A stretch of 64,000 bases of DNA, taken from assembly GCA_934477125.1 (NCBI GenBank), contig CAKSOL010000013.1, positions 53,513-117,512 of the forward strand, given 5' to 3'. This stretch comes from an uncultured Eubacteriales bacterium. GTDB lineage: Bacteria; Bacillota; Clostridia; Oscillospirales; Acutalibacteraceae. The position numbers and the translations under genes are program-made. The notes beneath the pieces were generated by a model. The model was not told where the DNA came from, made no database searches, and worked only from the letters and a program-made list of their open reading frames with translations. Positions 1 through 9,728 of this stretch are shown in pieces; within the stretch, counting starts at the first letter, position 1, and each line of letters starts with the position of its first letter.

Positions 1-1
1 T

Positions 2-2641
2 AAGGAGGAGCTTAAAGCTGCTCTTATTGAGCATCGCGACGATCTTATTCCGAAGCATATAACGGTTGACGATATTCTTGCAACGGTAAACTATTTTATC
101 GGTCTGCCCTACGGAGTCGGAAATACCGACGATATAGACCACCTCGGAAACCGCCGCATCCGCTCTGTCGGTGAGCTTTTGCAGAACCAGTTCCGCATAG
201 GCTTTTCCCGTATGGAGCGCGTTATCCGCGAGAAAATGACTCTCCAGTCCCAGGACACCGAGAGCATTACCCCCGTTTCGATTATCAATAACCGTCCCGT
301 TACTGCGGCTATCAAGGAATTTTTCGGTTCTTCTCCCCTTTCGCAGTTTATGGATCAGACCAATCCGCTCTCCGAGCTTACACATAAGCGCCGTCTTTCG
401 GCTCTCGGACCCGGAGGTCTTTCGCGCGACCGCGCTTCATTTGAGGTTCGTGACGTTCACTATACCCATTACGGAAGAATGTGTCCTATCGAGACGCCTG
501 AAGGACCGAACATCGGTCTTATATCCTATCTTGCAACCTACGCAAAGATAAACAAATACGGATTTATAGAAGCGCCGTTCCGCCCGATAGATAAAGCTAC
601 CGGCAGAGTTCTCAACGAGGTTCATTATATGACCGCGGATGAGGAGGACGAATATATAGTAGCTCAGGCGAACGAGCCGCTCAATGATGACGGTACCTTC
701 CGAAATGACAAGGTTCACGTCCGTTATCTTGACTCCTTCCAGGAGGTTGATAAATCCAAGGCTGACTATATGGACGTTTCGCCTAAGATGGTTGTTTCTG
801 TTGCAACCGCGATGATTCCGTTCCTTGAAAACGACGATACAAACCGCGCACTCATGGGTTCAAACATGCAGAAGCAGGCGGTTCCGCTGCTCAAGCCCGA
901 AAATCCGATTGTCGCAACCGGTATGGAATATAAGGCGGCGGTCGATTCCGGAGTTGTTGTTCTTGCAAAGCGCGCCGGAACGGTTGCTTATGTAAGCGCC
1001 GATATTATCCGCGTCCGCGCAGAAAACGGCGAAATAGACGAATATCAGCTCATTAAGTTCACCCGCTCCAACCACGGTACCTGCGTAAATCAGAGACCGG
1101 TTGTGGTTCACGGGCAGAAGGTCGCCGAGGGCGAGGTTATAGCCGACGGTCCGGCTACCAATAACGGAGAAATTTCCCTCGGAAGAAACGCTCTTATCGG
1201 CTTTATGACCTGGGAGGGCTATAACTACGAGGACGCCGTTCTTATCAACGAGCGTCTTGTCCGCGACGATATTTACACCTCTATTCATATTGAGGAGTAT
1301 GAGGTTGAGTCCCGCGATACAAAGCTTGGACCGGAGGAGATAACCCGCGACATTCCGAATGTCGGCGAGGACGCTCTGAAGGACCTTGACGAGCGCGGAA
1401 TTATCCGTATCGGCGCAGAGGTTACTGCCGGAGATATCCTTGTAGGTAAGGTAACGCCCAAGGGCGAAACCGAGCTTACCGCCGAGGAAAGACTTCTCCG
1501 CGCAATATTCGGAGAAAAGGCGCGCGAGGTTCGCGATACCTCCCTGCGCGTTCCGCACGGCGAATACGGCACAATAGTTGACGTTAAGGTGTTCACCCGC
1601 GAAAATTCCTCCGAATTAAGCCCCGGAGTAAACGTTGTTGTCCGCTGCTATATCGCTCAGAAGCGTAAGATTTCGGTCGGAGATAAAATGGCAGGACGTC
1701 ACGGAAACAAGGGTGTTGTTTCCCGCATACTTCCGAGCGAAGATATGCCTTTCCTGCCGGACGGCACTCCGCTTGACATCGTTCTTAATCCTCTGGGCGT
1801 TCCGTCTCGTATGAATATCGGACAGGTGCTTGAGGTTCACTTAGGCTACGCTGCCCGCGCTCTCGGCTGGCATATCTGCACGCCGGTATTCGACGGCGCT
1901 CACGAATCCGATATCCGCAAATGCTTTGATATGGCGGAGAAGTACACCAAGAGCGAGGAATATCCCGACCGCAATACCGCAGGAATAGATTTCTCGCGTA
2001 TTCACTTTACTCAGGACGCCAAAACTCAGCTTTACGACGGACGTACCGGAGAGCCGTTTGATAATCTCGTAACCGTCGGTTATATGTATTATCTCAAGCT
2101 GCATCACCTTGTTGACGATAAAATTCACGCCCGTTCCACCGGTCCTTACTCGCTTGTTACTCAGCAGCCGCTCGGCGGTAAAGCTCAGTTCGGCGGTCAG
2201 CGTTTCGGAGAAATGGAGGTTTGGGCGCTGGAGGCTTACGGCGCTGCCTATACTCTTCAGGAAATACTCACGGTTAAGTCGGACGATGTTGTCGGACGAG
2301 TTAAGACCTATGAGGCGATAGTCAAGGGTCAGAACGTACCGAAATCGGGAGTTCCGGAGTCATTCAAGGTTCTTATCAAGGAATTGCAGTCGCTCGGTCT
2401 TGACGTTAAGGTTCTCGACCATGACAACAACGAAATCGATCTGCGTCAGAATTTTGACGATGACGACGATATAGGTCTCGCTCCTCCCCCGGCGGAAGAT
2501 AATTACGACGATTCGGATTTGAACGGTTTCGGATATGAGGATGAAAACGGCGACGCTATTGCCGACGACGAGTTTGCCGATGACGAGGCGGACGACGGCG
2601 ACGGTTTTGACGAAACCGATGACTCAGAAGAAAATATGTAA
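2..2641 (+). CDS. rpoB: RNA polymerase beta subunit, 3' part (5' end outside window)
   Basis: This is the catalytic beta subunit of RNA polymerase. The reading frame is open from base 2, so the gene begins before the window; about 879 residues are present. The rifampicin-pocket region FFGSSPLSQFMDQTNPL and the following THKRRLSALGPGG are visible and look wild type, as is the conserved GGKAQFGGQRFGEMEVWALE near the C terminus. The last ~60 residues form an acidic tail rich in Asp and Glu, which the core beta fold does not need. The gene is followed after 11 nt by rpoC, with GGAGG before the rpoC start, so the two are co-transcribed. Confidence 0.98.
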   Translation, partial: KEELKAALIEHRDDLIPKHITVDDILATVNYFIGLPYGVGNTDDIDHLGNRRIRSVGELLQNQFRIGFSRMERVIREKMTLQSQDTESITPVSIINNRPVTAAIKEFFGSSPLSQFMDQTNPLSELTHKRRLSALGPGGLSRDRASFEVRDVHYTHYGRMCPIETPEGPNIGLISYLATYAKINKYGFIEAPFRPIDKATGRVLNEVHYMTADEEDEYIVAQANEPLNDDGTFRNDKVHVRYLDSFQEVDKSKADYMDVSPKMVVSVATAMIPFLENDDTNRALMGSNMQKQAVPLLKPENPIVATGMEYKAAVDSGVVVLAKRAGTVAYVSADIIRVRAENGEIDEYQLIKFTRSNHGTCVNQRPVVVHGQKVAEGEVIADGPATNNGEISLGRNALIGFMTWEGYNYEDAVLINERLVRDDIYTSIHIEEYEVESRDTKLGPEEITRDIPNVGEDALKDLDERGIIRIGAEVTAGDILVGKVTPKGETELTAEERLLRAIFGEKAREVRDTSLRVPHGEYGTIVDVKVFTRENSSELSPGVNVVVRCYIAQKRKISVGDKMAGRHGNKGVVSRILPSEDMPFLPDGTPLDIVLNPLGVPSRMNIGQVLEVHLGYAARALGWHICTPVFDGAHESDIRKCFDMAEKYTKSEEYPDRNTAGIDFSRIHFTQDAKTQLYDGRTGEPFDNLVTVGYMYYLKLHHLVDDKIHARSTGPYSLVTQQPLGGKAQFGGQRFGEMEVWALEAYGAAYTLQEILTVKSDDVVGRVKTYEAIVKGQNVPKSGVPESFKVLIKELQSLGLDVKVLDHDNNEIDLRQNFDDDDDIGLAPPPAEDNYDDSDLNGFGYEDENGDAIADDEFADDEADDGDGFDETDDSEENM

Positions 2642-2652
2642 CGGAGGGCATT

Positions 2653-5600
2653 ATGGAAGGAATTGAATTTGAATCAATAAAAATCGGTCTTGCGTCTCCC
2701 GAACAGATCAGAGCATGGTCTCACGGCGAGGTAACCAAGCCTGAGACTATCAACTACCGTACCCTCAAGCCGGAAACCGGAGGCCTTTTCTGCGAACGCA
2801 TCTTCGGGCCTCAGAAGGACTGGGAGTGCCACTGCGGAAAGTATAAGCGTATCCGCTATAAGGGCAAGGTCTGCGAGCGCTGCGGCGTTGAGGTAACACG
2901 CTCCAAGGTCCGCCGCGAGAGAATGGGCTCTATTGAGCTTGCGGCCCCGGTATCGCACATCTGGTATTTCAAAAACATCCCGTCCCGTATGGGCGCGGTG
3001 CTTGATATTTCCCCTAAGGCTTTGGAGCAGGTGCTGTATTTCTCGCGCTATATCGTAACCGACCCCGGTTCGACTCCGCTTGAGAAAAAGCAGCTGCTTA
3101 ATGAAAGCCAATATAATGATATGCGCGAGAAGTATGAAAATGACTTTGAAGCCGGAATGGGCGCAGAGGCAATCAAAAAGCTTCTCAGCGAAATCGACCT
3201 TGAAAAATCCTGCGCAGACCTGCGCGAGGAGTTAGAGGGCTCAACCGGTCAGAAACGCGCACGCATAATCAAGCGCCTTGAGGTGCTGGACGCTTTCCGC
3301 GTTTCCGGAAATAAGCCCGAATGGATGATTCTTGACGTTATTCCGGTTATTCCGCCGGATATCCGCCCAATGGTTCAGCTCGACGGCGGACGTTTCGCGA
3401 CGAGCGACCTTAACGACCTTTACCGCCGCGTTATCAACCGCAACAACCGCCTGAAAAGACTTCTTGAGCTTCATGCTCCCGATATAATCGTCAGGAACGA
3501 AAAGCGTATGCTCCAGGAGGCTGTTGACGCGCTGATAGACAACGGCCGTCGCGGCAAGCCCGTTACAGGACCCAACAACCGCGCGCTCAAGTCTCTTTCA
3601 GATATGCTTAAAGGTAAGCAGGGACGTTTCCGTCAAAACCTGCTCGGTAAGCGTGTTGACTATTCCGGACGTTCGGTTATCGTTGTAGGACCGGAGCTTA
3701 AAATGTACCAGTGCGGTCTGCCTAAGGAAATGGCGCTTGAGCTGTTCAAGCCGTTTGTTATGAAACGCCTTGTTGAAACAAAGCAGGTTCAGAATATCAA
3801 AACCGCGCGCAAAATGGTTGACCGCGCATCTGCGGAGATTTGGGACGCTCTCGAAATGGTTATCAAGGAGCACCCCGTTCTGCTCAACCGCGCTCCTACA
3901 CTTCACCGTCTCGGTATTCAGGCATTTGAGCCGGTATTGGTTGAGGGCAAGGCGTTAAAGCTCCATCCGCTGGTTTGTACCGCATACAACGCCGACTTTG
4001 ACGGCGACCAGATGGCTGTTCACGTTCCCCTTTCGGCTGAGGCTCAGGCAGAGGCACGCTTCCTTATGCTGGCGGCAAACAATCTGCTCAAGCCCTCGGA
4101 CGGAAAGCCGGTTGCCGTTCCGACGCAGGATATGGTTCTCGGTTCTTATTACCTCACTCTGGTAAAATCGGACGAACCCGGAGCAAACAAGGTTTTCCGC
4201 GATAAAAACGAAGCCATTATGGCTTACAGCGACGGAATTGTAGGACTTCACGCGCCGATACGCGTCCGTATGACAAACGACGAAGGCAAGAGCAGACTGG
4301 TATGGTGTACCGTCGGATTTATAATATTCAACGAATCAATACCGCAGGATCTCGGCTTTGTTGACCGTTTCGACCCGGAGCACGCGCTTGACCTTGAATG
4401 GACCTTCTCGCTCAAGGATCCCTCGCGCAAAACCGTTGAGTCCAACGACGAAATTATTCAGAATAAGGTTGGCAAAAAGCAGCTCGGCAAGATAATCGAC
4501 CGCTGCATAGAGCTTCACGGAACAAGCCGTTCCGCCATTGTTCTCGATAAGATTAAAGCGACCGGCTTTAAGTATTCGACAAAGGGCGCCATTACCGTTG
4601 CGGTTATAGATGCCGTTATTCCTGAGGCTAAGCGCACGATAATCGCCGACGCCGAGCGTCAGATAGACGAAATCAACTCCTATAAGGAAATGGGACTTCT
4701 CACAGACGAGGAAAAGAGCCAAAAGGTTATCCAGGTCTGGAACGATGCAACAGAGGATGTTGCCGACGCTCTGAAGGGCAACCTTGATGAGTTCAACCCC
4801 ATCTTTATGATGGCGGACTCCGGCGCCCGCGGCTCCATGAGCCAGATTCGTCAGCTCGCCGGAATGCGCGGACTTATCGCCAATACTGCCGGTAAGGTTA
4901 TCGAGGTTCCGATACGCGCGAACTACCGCGAGGGTCTTAATGTTCTCGAATACTTCATTTCCTCCCGCGGAGCCAGAAAGGGCCTTGCCGATACGGCTTT
5001 GCGTACCGCCGACTCCGGATATCTTACCCGCCGTCTCGTTGACGTTGCGCAGGATGTTATCGTCCGTGAGGACGACTGCGGCACCAAGGAAGGGCTTACC
5101 GTATTCGATATCAAGGACGGCAACAATATCCTTGAGCCTCTCAGCGAACGTCTTATCGGACGTTATCTGCTGCACGACGCGGTAAATCCGAAAACCGGCG
5201 AGGTTATCTGGTTTGCGGACGATATTCCCGGCTTTGATAACAGCGGTATAGTAAGCGCCGCCGGCGCAAAGGCTATTGTTGATGCCGGAATTGACCATAT
5301 TGACATCCGTTCCTCCCTCACCTGCCACAGCCACCACGGCGTATGCCGCAAGTGCTACGGTACCAACCTTGCTACAAACAAGCCGGTAACCGTAGGAGAG
5401 GCGGTCGGTATCGTTGCGGCTCAGTCCATCGGCGAACCCGGTACTCAGCTTACAATGCGTACCTTCCACACCGGCGGTATCGCGAGCACCGAGGATATCA
5501 CTCAGGGTCTTCCCCGCGTTGAAGAGCTTTTCGAGGCGCGCAGACCTAAGCATTGCGGTATAATCGCCAAGATTTCCGGAACGGTCACATTTACCGAGGA

Positions 5601-6291
5601 AAAGAAGAGCAACGTTGTTATAATCGCCGGAGAAAACGGAGAATCCGAAAAGATTGTTCTGCCTTACGGCGCGCATACGCTTGTTGCCGACGGAGATTAC
5701 GTCAAGGCGGGCGACTCGATAGTTCCCGGAGCCAAGTATCCGCAGGATATTTTGGAGGCTCAGGGCGCAGGAGCCGTTCAGGAGTATATCATAGCCGAAA
5801 TTCAGAACGCTTACCGCACGCAGGGCGTTGATATCAACGATAAGCATATCGAAATTATCATTCGCCAGATGATGCGCAAGAATGTTATCACGAATCCCGG
5901 CTCGACAGACCTGCTTGAGGGTCACCAGTATGAATATAAGGAGATAAAAGAGGCTAATGACAAGGTAGCTGAGCGCATTGCCGCAGGCGAGGAAAACCTC
6001 AGCCCGGCGGAATACGCGCCTGTTCTGAGAGGTATAACCAAGGCCTCCCTTGCAACCGACTCTTTCCTCTCCGCCGCTTCATTCCAGGAGACCACACGCG
6101 TTCTTACCGACGCCGCAATAAACGGCAAGGTTGACCCGCTCTTCGGACTTAAAGAAAACGTTATTATCGGTAAGCTCGTACCTGCCGGAACAGGTATGCG
6201 CTGTCCCGAAATAAATCCTCCAGAGGAGGAAAGCGTTTCCGACGCCGCCGACTCCGGTTTGGCCGAGGAGGAGACCGAAGCAGCCGTTTAA
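2653..6291 (+). CDS. rpoC: RNA polymerase beta' subunit
   Basis: This is the beta' subunit, 1212 residues, a normal length for Clostridia. The N-terminal zinc site (CHCG...CERCG, about residues 58-77) is present. The active-site motif NADFDGDQMAVH, which binds catalytic magnesium, is intact, and the second zinc cluster around THSHHGVCRKCYG is visible near residue 895. The GGAGG ribosome site lies 6 nt upstream of the ATG. The C terminus ends in an acidic stretch (EEESVSDAADSGLAEEETEA). A strong terminator follows directly, closing the rpoBC unit. Confidence 0.98.
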   Translation: MEGIEFESIKIGLASPEQIRAWSHGEVTKPETINYRTLKPETGGLFCERIFGPQKDWECHCGKYKRIRYKGKVCERCGVEVTRSKVRRERMGSIELAAPVSHIWYFKNIPSRMGAVLDISPKALEQVLYFSRYIVTDPGSTPLEKKQLLNESQYNDMREKYENDFEAGMGAEAIKKLLSEIDLEKSCADLREELEGSTGQKRARIIKRLEVLDAFRVSGNKPEWMILDVIPVIPPDIRPMVQLDGGRFATSDLNDLYRRVINRNNRLKRLLELHAPDIIVRNEKRMLQEAVDALIDNGRRGKPVTGPNNRALKSLSDMLKGKQGRFRQNLLGKRVDYSGRSVIVVGPELKMYQCGLPKEMALELFKPFVMKRLVETKQVQNIKTARKMVDRASAEIWDALEMVIKEHPVLLNRAPTLHRLGIQAFEPVLVEGKALKLHPLVCTAYNADFDGDQMAVHVPLSAEAQAEARFLMLAANNLLKPSDGKPVAVPTQDMVLGSYYLTLVKSDEPGANKVFRDKNEAIMAYSDGIVGLHAPIRVRMTNDEGKSRLVWCTVGFIIFNESIPQDLGFVDRFDPEHALDLEWTFSLKDPSRKTVESNDEIIQNKVGKKQLGKIIDRCIELHGTSRSAIVLDKIKATGFKYSTKGAITVAVIDAVIPEAKRTIIADAERQIDEINSYKEMGLLTDEEKSQKVIQVWNDATEDVADALKGNLDEFNPIFMMADSGARGSMSQIRQLAGMRGLIANTAGKVIEVPIRANYREGLNVLEYFISSRGARKGLADTALRTADSGYLTRRLVDVAQDVIVREDDCGTKEGLTVFDIKDGNNILEPLSERLIGRYLLHDAVNPKTGEVIWFADDIPGFDNSGIVSAAGAKAIVDAGIDHIDIRSSLTCHSHHGVCRKCYGTNLATNKPVTVGEAVGIVAAQSIGEPGTQLTMRTFHTGGIASTEDITQGLPRVEELFEARRPKHCGIIAKISGTVTFTEEKKSNVVIIAGENGESEKIVLPYGAHTLVADGDYVKAGDSIVPGAKYPQDILEAQGAGAVQEYIIAEIQNAYRTQGVDINDKHIEIIIRQMMRKNVITNPGSTDLLEGHQYEYKEIKEANDKVAERIAAGEENLSPAEYAPVLRGITKASLATDSFLSAASFQETTRVLTDAAINGKVDPLFGLKENVIIGKLVPAGTGMRCPEINPPEEESVSDAADSGLAEEETEAAV

Positions 6292-6319
6292 GCGCGCTTT
6301 CGGCAGTTTAAAGCTTTTT

Positions 6320-6362
6320 AAAGCCCCGTATGTCAAAAAAATGTTGACATACGGGGCTTTTT
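6320..6362 (+). terminator. Rho-independent terminator after rpoC
   Basis: A 17-bp perfect stem (6320-6336 with 6344-6360) and a 7-nt loop are followed by a run of T. The 3' arm also carries the -35 box of the next promoter. Confidence 0.9.
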
Positions 6363-6372
6363 GTGTTATGCT
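6344..6372 (+). promoter_or_regulatory. Vegetative promoter for rpsL-rpsG-fusA
   Basis: TTGACA at 6344-6349, a 17-nt spacer, and TATGCT at 6367-6372 with an extended -10 TGT in front. The -35 is the first six bases of the terminator's 3' arm. The predicted start, near 6379, falls at a perfect 6-bp hairpin (6379-6384 with 6389-6394), so the mRNA would begin with a stem-loop. Confidence 0.85.
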
Positions 6373-6437
6373 ATTGTGGTATGCAAAGGCATACTTGTCT
6401 TTGCTGCGCAATTTTTTAGGAAAGGAGAGGTGTTACA

Positions 6438-6860
6438 GTGCCAACGTTTAACCAACTGGTTCGTTCCGGCCGTGAAACAATCGAGAAGAAGGCTAAGGCT
6501 CCGGCGCTCCTCAAGGGCTACAACTCTATGAAGCGTACTCAGACCGATAACGATTCTCCTCAGAAGCGCGGCGTATGCACTGCCGTTAAGACTTCAACGC
6601 CGAAAAAGCCGAACTCTGCGCTCCGTAAAATCGCGAGAGTACGTCTTTCCAACGGAATCGAGGTTTCCGCCTATATTCCGGGAATCGGTCACAATCTTCA
6701 GGAACACAGCGTTGTTCTCATACGCGGCGGCCGTGTAAAGGATCTCCCCGGTGTGCGTTATCACATTATCCGCGGAACCCTTGATACACAGGGTGTTGCG
6801 AAGAGGATGCAGGCCCGCTCAAAGTACGGTGCAAAGCGTCCTAAGGCAGGTGCGAAGTAA
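6438..6860 (+). CDS. rpsL: 30S ribosomal protein S12
   Basis: Ribosomal protein S12 of the decoding centre, 140 residues. It begins with PTFNQLVRSGR and carries the streptomycin-region motif TPKKPNSALRK and the GRVKDLPGVRYH loop, both unmodified. The start is a GTG at 6438 with AAAGGAGAGG about 8 nt upstream. It leads a separate transcription unit from rpoBC and is followed by rpsG after a structured 177-nt gap. Confidence 0.98.
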   Translation: MPTFNQLVRSGRETIEKKAKAPALLKGYNSMKRTQTDNDSPQKRGVCTAVKTSTPKKPNSALRKIARVRLSNGIEVSAYIPGIGHNLQEHSVVLIRGGRVKDLPGVRYHIIRGTLDTQGVAKRMQARSKYGAKRPKAGAK

Positions 6861-6911
6861 AAGACGAGCTCTCTAAGCTAAACCCGGCAGCGGCGTAAAT
6901 TTTTACGCCAC

Positions 6912-6967
6912 GGTTTGTACCCGATAGGGATAAAGCCATTTTTATTTATTCTTATCGGGTGCAAACC
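6912..6967 (+). promoter_or_regulatory. Intercistronic stem-loop between rpsL and rpsG
   Basis: A 15-bp stem with one G-U pair (6912-6926 with 6953-6967) closes a 26-nt AT-rich loop. A second small hairpin (6892-6909) lies just upstream. Neither is followed by a T-run, so they are not terminators. In Escherichia coli the S12-S7 intercistronic region is the autoregulatory S7 binding site; a similar role here is inference. Confidence 0.5.
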
Positions 6968-7037
6968 CTGCTTGGTGCAAACGGGAAAACGTCACTCGAG
7001 TACCGATGATATCATTTTTATGAAGGAGGGAAGTAAA

Positions 7038-7508
7038 GTGCCAAGAAGAGGCTTTATTGCAAAGCGCGATGTATTGCCCGATCCGATCTACAATTCCAAG
7101 ACCGTTACAAGGCTTATCAACAACGTTATGCTGGACGGTAAGAAGGGTGTAGCTCAGAAGATAGTATATGGTGCTTTCGACATCATCAGTGAAAAAACAG
7201 GAAAGGACCCGCTTGAGGTTTTTGACGCAGCTATGGAAAACGTTATGCCTCAGCTCGAATGTAAGGCTGTCCGTAAGGGCGGCGCAACCTATCAGGTTCC
7301 GTTCGATGTCCGCCCCGAAAGAAAGCAGACCTTGGGTCTGCGCTGGCTCACGCAGTTCAGCCGTACCCGCTCCGAGCGCACTATGAAGGAGCGTCTCGCA
7401 GCCGAGATTCTCGACGCTGTGAACGGAATGGGCAACGCCGCCAAGAAGCGTGACGAAATGCACAGGATGGCAGAAGCAAACCGTGCGTTTGCTCATTACA
7501 GATGGTAA
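7038..7508 (+). CDS. rpsG: 30S ribosomal protein S7
   Basis: Ribosomal protein S7, 156 residues, the usual bacterial length. The start is the GTG at 7038, giving PRRGFIAKRDVLPDP, with AAGGAGGG about 8 nt upstream. A longer in-frame extension upstream would cross the intercistronic hairpin and has no ribosome site, so it was rejected. Family motifs such as VRKGGATYQVP and RSERTMKERLA are present. It assembles the head of the 30S subunit and is co-transcribed with rpsL and fusA. Confidence 0.98.
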   Translation: MPRRGFIAKRDVLPDPIYNSKTVTRLINNVMLDGKKGVAQKIVYGAFDIISEKTGKDPLEVFDAAMENVMPQLECKAVRKGGATYQVPFDVRPERKQTLGLRWLTQFSRTRSERTMKERLAAEILDAVNGMGNAAKKRDEMHRMAEANRAFAHYRW

Positions 7509-7553
7509 TCTGCCGGTTATTTTAACTCGCCTAAAGGCGAAACGGAGGAAAAT

Positions 7554-9632
7554 ATGCCAAGAAAAGTATCTCTTGAAATGACAAGAAATATTGGTATTAT
7601 GGCTCACATTGACGCCGGTAAAACAACCACCACAGAGCGTATCCTGTTCTATACAGGTATAAACCGTAAAATGGGCGAAACCCATGACGGCGCTTCTACC
7701 ATGGACTGGATGGAGCAGGAGCAGGAAAGAGGTATAACCATAACCTCCGCTGCTACCACCTGCTTCTGGAAGGATCACCGCATCAATATTATCGACACTC
7801 CCGGACACGTTGACTTCACCGTTGAGGTTCAGCGTTCTCTGCGCGTTCTGGACGGTTCTGTTACCGTTCTCTGCGCGAAGGGCGGTGTTGAGCCGCAGTC
7901 TGAGACCGTTTGGCGTCAGGCTGACGAATACCAGGTTCCGCGTATGATATATATCAATAAGATGGATATTATGGGCGCGGACTTTTACCATGTTCTCGAT
8001 ATGATCCGTGAGCGCTTTAACTGCAACGGAGTTCCGATTCAGCTGCCCATCGGTTCTGAGGACACCTTCCGCGGTATCGTAGACCTTGTCAATATGGACG
8101 CGGAAATTTATTATGATGACCTCGGAAAGGACGTCAGACACGAGCCTATTCCGGAGGATATGGTTGAGCTTGCAGAAAAATATCATACCGAGCTTATCGA
8201 GCATATCGTTGAGCAGGATGAGGAATTGATGGAAAAATACTTTGAGGGCGAGGAACCCTCGGTAGAGCAGATCAAGAAAATCATCCGTCAGTCAACGATA
8301 GCCAATAAGATGGTTCCGATAACCTGCGGCACATCTTACCGCAACAAGGGCGTTCAGCCGCTGCTCGACGCGATTGTTGACTATATGCCCGCCCCGACTG
8401 ATATTCCGTCCATCCGCGGAACAAACCCCGAAACCGGCGAGGAGGAGGACAGACATGCCTCCGATTCAGAGCCGTTCTCGGCGCTTGCATTTAAGATTGC
8501 CACCGACCCGTTTGTCGGAAAAATCTGCTTTTTCAGAGTTTATTCCGGTACGGTAGACGCCGGCGCCGGAGTTTACAACTCGGTTAAGCAGAACCGCGAA
8601 AGAATGGGACGTATTCTTCAGATGCACGCTAACCACCGCGAGGATATAGAAACCTGCTATGCAGGAGATATCGCGGCGGCGGTCGGTCTTAAAAACACGA
8701 CTACCGGCGACACCCTCTGCGATGAAAAGCATCCGGTTATCCTTGAATCAATGAACTTCCCGGAGCCTGTTATCCGCGTTGCCATCGAACCCAAGACCAA
8801 AGCAGGTCAGGAAAAGATGGGCATTGCGCTTGCAAAGCTCGCCGAGGAGGATCCGACCTTCAAGTGCTATACCGATGAGGAAACCGGTCAGACTATTATC
8901 GCCGGAATGGGCGAGCTGCACCTTGAAATCATAGTTGACCGCTTACTGCGCGAATTTAAGGTTGAGGCTAATGTCGGCGCTCCGCAGGTTGCTTATAAAG
9001 AGAGCATCCGCAAGAAGGTTGACCACGAAACCAAGTATAAGCGTCAGTCCGGCGGTTCCGGTCAGTACGGTCACGTTAAGATTATCGTTGAGCCTAACGA
9101 AACCGGCAAGGGCTATGAATTTATCAATGCCGTTACGGGCGGAACAATTCCGAAGGAATTCATTCCTGCCGTTGATTCCGGTATTCAAGGCGCATTGCAG
9201 GCAGGCGTTTTAGCCGGTTATCCGGTTGTTGACGTTAAGGTTACGCTTTACGACGGTTCTTACCACGAGGTTGACTCTTCTGAAATGGCGTTTAAGATTG
9301 CCGGTTCTATGGCTTTCAAGGAGGCTTGCCGCCTTGCCGACCCGGTTCTGCTTGAACCCATAATGAAGGTTACCGTTACCGTTCCGGAGGAGTATATGGG
9401 CGACGTTATCGGCGACCTTAACTCCCGCCGCGGCGAAATTCAGGGCTTTGAGGACCGTTCGGGCGTTAAGCAGATTAACGCACGCGTACCTCTCGGCGAT
9501 ATGTTCGGTTATGCTACCGACCTGCGTTCCAAAACTCAGGGCCGCGGTCAGTATGTAATGGAGCCGGACGGCTATAAGGAAGTTCCGAAGAGCATCGCTG
9601 AAAAGATTATTTCTTCAAGAACTAAAGATTGA
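7554..9632 (+). CDS. fusA: Elongation factor G
   Basis: Translocation GTPase EF-G, 692 residues, full length. The G1 motif AHIDAGKTTTTERIL, the switch-I segment with RGITITSAA, DTPGHVDFTVEV (G3) and NKMD (G4) are all visible, followed by domains II-V including GSGQYGHV in domain IV. The ribosome site CGGAGGA lies 45 nt downstream of rpsG within the str operon. EF-G catalyses ribosomal translocation in the cytoplasm. Confidence 0.98.
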   Translation: MPRKVSLEMTRNIGIMAHIDAGKTTTTERILFYTGINRKMGETHDGASTMDWMEQEQERGITITSAATTCFWKDHRINIIDTPGHVDFTVEVQRSLRVLDGSVTVLCAKGGVEPQSETVWRQADEYQVPRMIYINKMDIMGADFYHVLDMIRERFNCNGVPIQLPIGSEDTFRGIVDLVNMDAEIYYDDLGKDVRHEPIPEDMVELAEKYHTELIEHIVEQDEELMEKYFEGEEPSVEQIKKIIRQSTIANKMVPITCGTSYRNKGVQPLLDAIVDYMPAPTDIPSIRGTNPETGEEEDRHASDSEPFSALAFKIATDPFVGKICFFRVYSGTVDAGAGVYNSVKQNRERMGRILQMHANHREDIETCYAGDIAAAVGLKNTTTGDTLCDEKHPVILESMNFPEPVIRVAIEPKTKAGQEKMGIALAKLAEEDPTFKCYTDEETGQTIIAGMGELHLEIIVDRLLREFKVEANVGAPQVAYKESIRKKVDHETKYKRQSGGSGQYGHVKIIVEPNETGKGYEFINAVTGGTIPKEFIPAVDSGIQGALQAGVLAGYPVVDVKVTLYDGSYHEVDSSEMAFKIAGSMAFKEACRLADPVLLEPIMKVTVTVPEEYMGDVIGDLNSRRGEIQGFEDRSGVKQINARVPLGDMFGYATDLRSKTQGRGQYVMEPDGYKEVPKSIAEKIISSRTKD

Positions 9633-9654
9633 TAGATTTTTGAGTAAATAATAC

Positions 9655-9683
9655 TTGAAATTTTCTTCAATTTTTGGTACACT
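9655..9683 (+). promoter_or_regulatory. Separate promoter for tuf
   Basis: TTGAAA (9655-9660), a 17-nt T-rich spacer, and TACACT (9678-9683) with an extended -10 TGG, in the 96-nt fusA-tuf gap. The predicted start is about 40 nt upstream of tuf, so tuf can be transcribed independently of the str operon. Confidence 0.7.
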
Positions 9684-9728
9684 ATTCTATGTAACAAACT
9701 TAAAGGTTATTTAAGGAGGAAAAATACA

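Noticed and set aside
4336..5925. A 529-codon open frame antisense to rpoC
   Set aside because: It lies wholly opposite a conserved gene, has no ribosome site and a composition typical of a complementary-strand shadow.
6942..8204. A 420-codon open frame antisense to rpsG and fusA
   Set aside because: It is a shadow of two conserved genes; the translated protein has no recognisable domain.
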